This document shows, in pieces, positions 61,015 through 64,000 of a DNA stretch of 64,000 nt; within the stretch, counting starts at the first letter, position 1, and every line of letters starts with the position of its first letter. The stretch is taken from the NCBI RefSeq assembly GCF_024178165.1, contig NZ_JAMZIE010000001.1:248001-312000 (forward strand), in the 5' to 3' direction. Source of the stretch: Halohasta salina. Lineage in GTDB: Archaea; Halobacteriota; Halobacteria; Halobacteriales; Haloferacaceae. The notes below the pieces were generated by a model that did not search any database, was not told the DNA's origin, and saw only the letters and a list, made by a program, of their open reading frames with translations. Both the position numbers and the translations under genes were made by a program.

Positions 61015-61281
61015 ATGAGTTTGGAACTTGCATCAGAGGTTGGTAATGTTGTACTACAAGCTGGAGAAGCAGGCGGCCCGGCACTCAGCGAACTGGGTGC
61101 GGCGGCGATCGCCGTCGGCCTTGCGGCGTTCGGTGCAGGCTACTCCCAGCGAGCGATCGGCGCGGCCGCCGTCGGTGCGATGGCCGAAAACGAGGACCTC
61201 TTCGCGCGAGGCCTGATCCTGACAGTACTGCCCGAGACACTCGTTATTCTCGCGCTGCTGGTCGTCATCCTCCTGCTGTAA
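61015..61281 (+). CDS. atpK: A-type ATP synthase subunit K (c-ring proteolipid)
   Basis: This 88-residue protein has two hydrophobic helices (about 27-55 and 65-88). The ion-binding carboxylate is E74 in LTVLPETLVILALL. Multiple copies form the rotating c ring. The length is normal for the two-helix form. It lies 21 bases before atpE. Confidence 0.93.
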   Translation: MSLELASEVGNVVLQAGEAGGPALSELGAAAIAVGLAAFGAGYSQRAIGAAAVGAMAENEDLFARGLILTVLPETLVILALLVVILLL

Positions 61282-61302
61282 GCGACGCGCTCCTTTCAAC
61301 CA

Positions 61303-61884
61303 ATGAGTTTGGAACAAGTCAGAGACGACATTGAAAAAGAGGCCCGCGCGCGTGCGGATGAGATCCGCGCCGAGGCCGAGGAACGTGCCGAGGAGATCGT
61401 CTCGGCCGCCGAGGCCGACGCCGAGGAGATCAAGGCCGCCCGTAGCGACGAGGTCGACGCCGAGATCGACCGGAAGCGCGACCAGGCGCTATCGAGTGCG
61501 AAACTCGAGGCCAAACAGCAGCGGCTCGAAGCCCGCCGGGACGTCCTCGAAGAGGTATACGAGGAGATCGAGGCGGCGCTGGTCGACCTCGACGACGAGA
61601 CCCGCGAGGAGCTGACCGGCAGCCTCATCGAGGCCGCGGCCGTCGAGTTCGACGACGACGATAGCGTCGTCGTCCACGGCCGGGCCGACGACGAGGAGCT
61701 GCTCGAGGAGCTGCTCGCGTCGTACGACGGCTTTTCGGTCGGCGAGCCGGTCGACTGCCTCGGCGGCGTCATCGTCGAAAGCGAGACCTCCCGCGTTCGG
61801 GTGAACAACACCTTCGACTCGGTGCTTGAGTCGGTGTGGGACGACCAGTTGAAGGACATCTCGGCGCTCCTCTTCGAACAATGA
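61303..61884 (+). CDS. atpE: A-type ATP synthase subunit E
   Basis: This 193-residue peripheral-stalk subunit has a long N-terminal charged helix (about 1-95) and a globular C-terminal domain (about 100-193) containing GGVIVESETSRVRVNNTFDS, typical of the family. It overlaps the next gene by 4 bases. Confidence 0.94.
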   Translation: MSLEQVRDDIEKEARARADEIRAEAEERAEEIVSAAEADAEEIKAARSDEVDAEIDRKRDQALSSAKLEAKQQRLEARRDVLEEVYEEIEAALVDLDDETREELTGSLIEAAAVEFDDDDSVVVHGRADDEELLEELLASYDGFSVGEPVDCLGGVIVESETSRVRVNNTFDSVLESVWDDQLKDISALLFEQ

Positions 61885-62927
61885 GTACGACCGGGAGCTC
61901 GAATCCGGAGTACGTCAACGCCCGGGTCCGTGCCCGGCGTGCGGCGCTGTTCAGCGACGACGAGTACCGTAAGCTCGTCCGGATGACCCCCTCGGAGATC
62001 GCCCGCTACATGGAGGAATCCGAGTACGAACGCGAGATCAACGAACTCGGGAGCCGACACAGCGGCGTCGACCTCATCGAGTACTCGCTGAACCGGAACC
62101 TCGCCAAACACTTCAACGACCTGTTGGGCTTCTCGGAGGGCCGGATGTACGACCTGATCGCCCGGTATCTCCGGAAGTTCGACGCCTGGAACGTGAAGAC
62201 AATCATGCGAGGCGTCTACTCGGGGGCCGACCGCGAGTCGATCGAGACCGACCTGATTCGGGCCGGCGAGTTCGACGAGTCGTTCCTCGACCGGCTATTG
62301 GAGGCCTCGACTATCGAGGACGTGATCACGAGCCTCGACGGCACCATCTTCGGTGACCCGCTGGAGGCGGCCCTCGAAGACTTCGAGGAGACCGACGTGC
62401 TGGTCCCGCTGGAGAACGCGGTCGACCGCACCTTCTACGAGGAGCTGTTGGCCGACCTCCCGTCGAGCGAGGCGATCGATCTCTACCGGGAGTTCCTCGA
62501 AGCCGAGATCGACTTCCGGAACGCCCGCAACGCCCTGCGGCTGGCCCGCAGCGGTGCGGACATCGATCCCGCGGAGTACTTCATCGAAGGCGGGCGGCTG
62601 TTCAACGCTCGGGAACTGGAGGGGCTGGTCCAGAGCCCCGACCAGCTGGTCTCGACGATCCGCGACAGCAGCTACGGCCGTGAGCTCTCGGGACCGCTGG
62701 ACGAACTGGAGGACGCCGACAGCCTCATCGCCTTCGAGCGCGCTCTCGAATCGGTGTTGCTGAAATACTCCCGGCGGCTGGGCAACGTGTATCCGCTGTC
62801 GATCTGCCCGGTCGTCGCCTACATCCTGATGAAGGAACGCGAGGTCGAAAACATCCGTGCGATCGCTCGCGGCCGTGAGGCCGGACTGAGCGAGGCCGAG
62901 ATCGAAGGGGAGCTGGTGATCCTATGA
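61881..62927 (+). CDS. atpC: A-type ATP synthase subunit C
   Basis: This 348-residue subunit (d-subunit equivalent) links the central shaft to the c ring. It is almost all helical, with the family features YVNARVRARRAALFSDDEYR and the C-terminal YPLSICPVVAYILMKEREVE. ATG 61881 overlaps the atpE stop as ATGA. It overlaps atpF by 4 bases. Confidence 0.93.
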   Translation: MSTTGSSNPEYVNARVRARRAALFSDDEYRKLVRMTPSEIARYMEESEYEREINELGSRHSGVDLIEYSLNRNLAKHFNDLLGFSEGRMYDLIARYLRKFDAWNVKTIMRGVYSGADRESIETDLIRAGEFDESFLDRLLEASTIEDVITSLDGTIFGDPLEAALEDFEETDVLVPLENAVDRTFYEELLADLPSSEAIDLYREFLEAEIDFRNARNALRLARSGADIDPAEYFIEGGRLFNARELEGLVQSPDQLVSTIRDSSYGRELSGPLDELEDADSLIAFERALESVLLKYSRRLGNVYPLSICPVVAYILMKEREVENIRAIARGREAGLSEAEIEGELVIL

Positions 62928-63250
62928 GCCAGGAAATCGCAGTCATCGGGAGTCCGGAGTTCACCACCGGCTTTCGGCTCGCAGGCGTCCGCGTCTGTGA
63001 GAACGTCCCCGACGACCGGAAGGACGAACAGCTCGACGACGCCGTCGAGGACGTCCTCGCCGACGACGACGTGGGTATTATTGTCATGCACGACGATGAT
63101 ATGCCACACCTCTCGCGAGGGACACGGAAGGCCGTCGAGACCAGCGTCGAACCGACGCTGGTGACCCTCGGGGGCGGAGCCGGCAGCGGTGGACTACGCG
63201 GACAGATCAAACGCGCCATCGGTATCGATCTGATGGAGGACGAAGACTAA
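62924..63250 (+). CDS. atpF: A-type ATP synthase subunit F
   Basis: This 108-residue protein sits on the central shaft. The N-terminal [18 protein letters not shown] and IGIDL near the end are family features; [14 protein letters not shown] is the middle strand-loop. It starts in the ATGA overlap with atpC and ends 2 bases before atpA. Confidence 0.93.
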   Translation: MSQEIAVIGSPEFTTGFRLAGVRVCENVPDDRKDEQLDDAVEDVLADDDVGIIVMHDDDMPHLSRGTRKAVETSVEPTLVTLGGGAGSGGLRGQIKRAIGIDLMEDED

Positions 63251-63252
63251 CT

Positions 63253-64000
63253 ATGAGTCAAGCAACGCAACAGGACGCCACAACCGGCGTCATCGAAAGC
63301 GTCAGTGGGCCGGTCGTCACCGCCCGCGATCTCGACGCCCGAATGAACGACGTCGTCTACGTCGGTTCGGAAGGGCTGATGGGTGAGGTCATCGAGATCG
63401 AGGGCAACATCACGACGATTCAGGTCTACGAGGAGACCTCGGGCGTTGGCCCGGGCGAACCCGTCGAAAACACGGGCGAGCCACTGTCGGTCGACCTCGG
63501 CCCCGGTATGCTGGATGCCATCTACGACGGCACCCAGCGCCCACTCGACGTCCTAGAGGACAAGATGGATAGTGCCTTTCTCGACCGCGGTGTCGATGCT
63601 CCCGGCATCGACCTCGACAAGGAGTGGGGCTTCGAGCCCACCGTCGAGGTCGGTGACGAGGTCAGTGCCGGCGACGTCGTCGGTACGGTCGAAGAAACAG
63701 TAACGATCGAACACAAGGTCATGGTGCCGCCGGACTACGAGGGCGGCGAAGTCACCGCCATCGAGTCCGGCGAGTTCACCGTCGACGAGACGGTCGTCGA
63801 ACTCGACTCCGGCGAGGAAGTGACCATGCACCAGGAGTGGCCGGTCCGACAACCCCGGCCGGCGGTCGAGAAGAAGACGCCGACGAAGCCGCTGGTGTCG
63901 GGCCAGCGCGTCCTCGACGGCCTGTTCCCGATCGCCAAGGGTGGGACCGCAGCGATCCCCGGTCCGTTCGGATCCGGGAAGACGGTCACCCAACACCAGC
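63253..64000 (+). CDS. atpA: A-type ATP synthase subunit A (partial, runs off the window)
   Basis: The first 249 residues of the catalytic subunit are visible. The N-terminal beta barrel ([16 protein letters not shown]), the A-subunit-specific bulge domain (about 110-190) and the P-loop GPFGSGKT at 237-244 are present. The last codon is cut by the window edge, so the 3' part lies outside. No intein is seen in the visible part; the P-loop, a common intein site in relatives, is uninterrupted up to the edge. Confidence 0.95.
   Translation, partial: MSQATQQDATTGVIESVSGPVVTARDLDARMNDVVYVGSEGLMGEVIEIEGNITTIQVYEETSGVGPGEPVENTGEPLSVDLGPGMLDAIYDGTQRPLDVLEDKMDSAFLDRGVDAPGIDLDKEWGFEPTVEVGDEVSAGDVVGTVEETVTIEHKVMVPPDYEGGEVTAIESGEFTVDETVVELDSGEEVTMHQEWPVRQPRPAVEKKTPTKPLVSGQRVLDGLFPIAKGGTAAIPGPFGSGKTVTQHQ

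Noticed and set aside
63928-64000. Intein in the atpA P-loop
   Set aside because: The P-loop GPFGSGKT and the next residues read through without interruption to the window edge.

Overview
The window is a 64 kb stretch of a haloarchaeal chromosome. The evidence is high GC with strong G/C bias at third codon positions, very acidic proteins, and many TATA boxes centred 25-30 bases before the start codon with almost no leader. It carries archaeal hallmark genes: RfcL, a thermosome subunit, A-type ATP synthase, Pus10, TrmY, halocyanin-type proteins and bat-type regulators. Several small protein families known mainly from Halobacteria are also present (DUF5784, DUF5786, DUF5789, DUF6757). No rRNA, CRISPR array, intact insertion sequence or phage module was seen. 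Two tRNAs are present, Pro(CGG) and Ser(GGA). The genus cannot be told from what is visible.

Layout. Positions 1-4.8 kb hold a HIT hydrolase, a TatD-like hydrolase, a two-domain halocyanin-like lipoprotein that lacks its copper cysteines, a broken copy of the TatD tail, and a 7TM-PAS histidine kinase. Positions 5-8.7 kb hold a DUF2150 protein and two tandem pilin-like surface proteins, one ending in a long poly-glycine domain. Positions 9-11.6 kb hold HMG-CoA synthase (archaeal lipid mevalonate pathway) with its usual neighbour, a COG1709 regulator, and a flavin-binding protein. Positions 12-20 kb hold a frameshifted bat-type PAS/GAF regulator, RfcL, a large PAS/GAF histidine kinase and MobB. 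Positions 20.4-26.6 kb hold two TenA paralogues, a DUF2062 protein, the trehalose operon otsA-otsB, SufU and a LysE-type exporter. Positions 27-33.2 kb hold a sulfide:quinone oxidoreductase-like gene with DUF1641 behind two tiny overlapping ORFs, then hemB, a PHP phosphoesterase, small conserved proteins and tRNA-Pro.

Positions 33.2-40 kb hold TrmY and then a complete polyhydroxyalkanoate locus: maoC divergent from phaR-phaP-phaE-phaC, followed by a phaB-like reductase. PhaC has an acidic repeat linker and a C-terminal helix-hairpin-helix domain. Positions 40-47 kb hold an ArsR-ABC exporter operon with a perfect dyad over its start codon, and a small surface-glycan-like group (ParB-like, DUF354, polysaccharide deacetylase, GNAT). 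Positions 47-55 kb hold Pus10, RNase HII, an alanine dehydrogenase/ornithine cyclodeaminase-family gene, the thermosome, tRNA-Ser, RidA and threonine ammonia-lyase. A three-copy 38-bp stem-loop repeat lies upstream of the thermosome. Positions 55.6-64 kb hold two exported or pilin-like proteins, a methyltransferase, and the A-type ATP synthase operon atpH-I-K-E-C-F-A, cut by the window edge inside atpA.

Functional links. Pus10 and TrmY act in series on tRNA position 54. RidA removes the reactive enamine made by the adjacent threonine ammonia-lyase. OtsA and OtsB make trehalose. The PHA genes make, decorate and regulate storage granules. Points most worth a second look are the poly-glycine pilin-like protein, the overlapping leader ORFs before the SQR gene, the stem-loop repeat near the thermosome, the PhaC-HhH fusion, the ArsR dyad, the bat-gene frameshift and the copper-site loss in the halocyanin-like protein.
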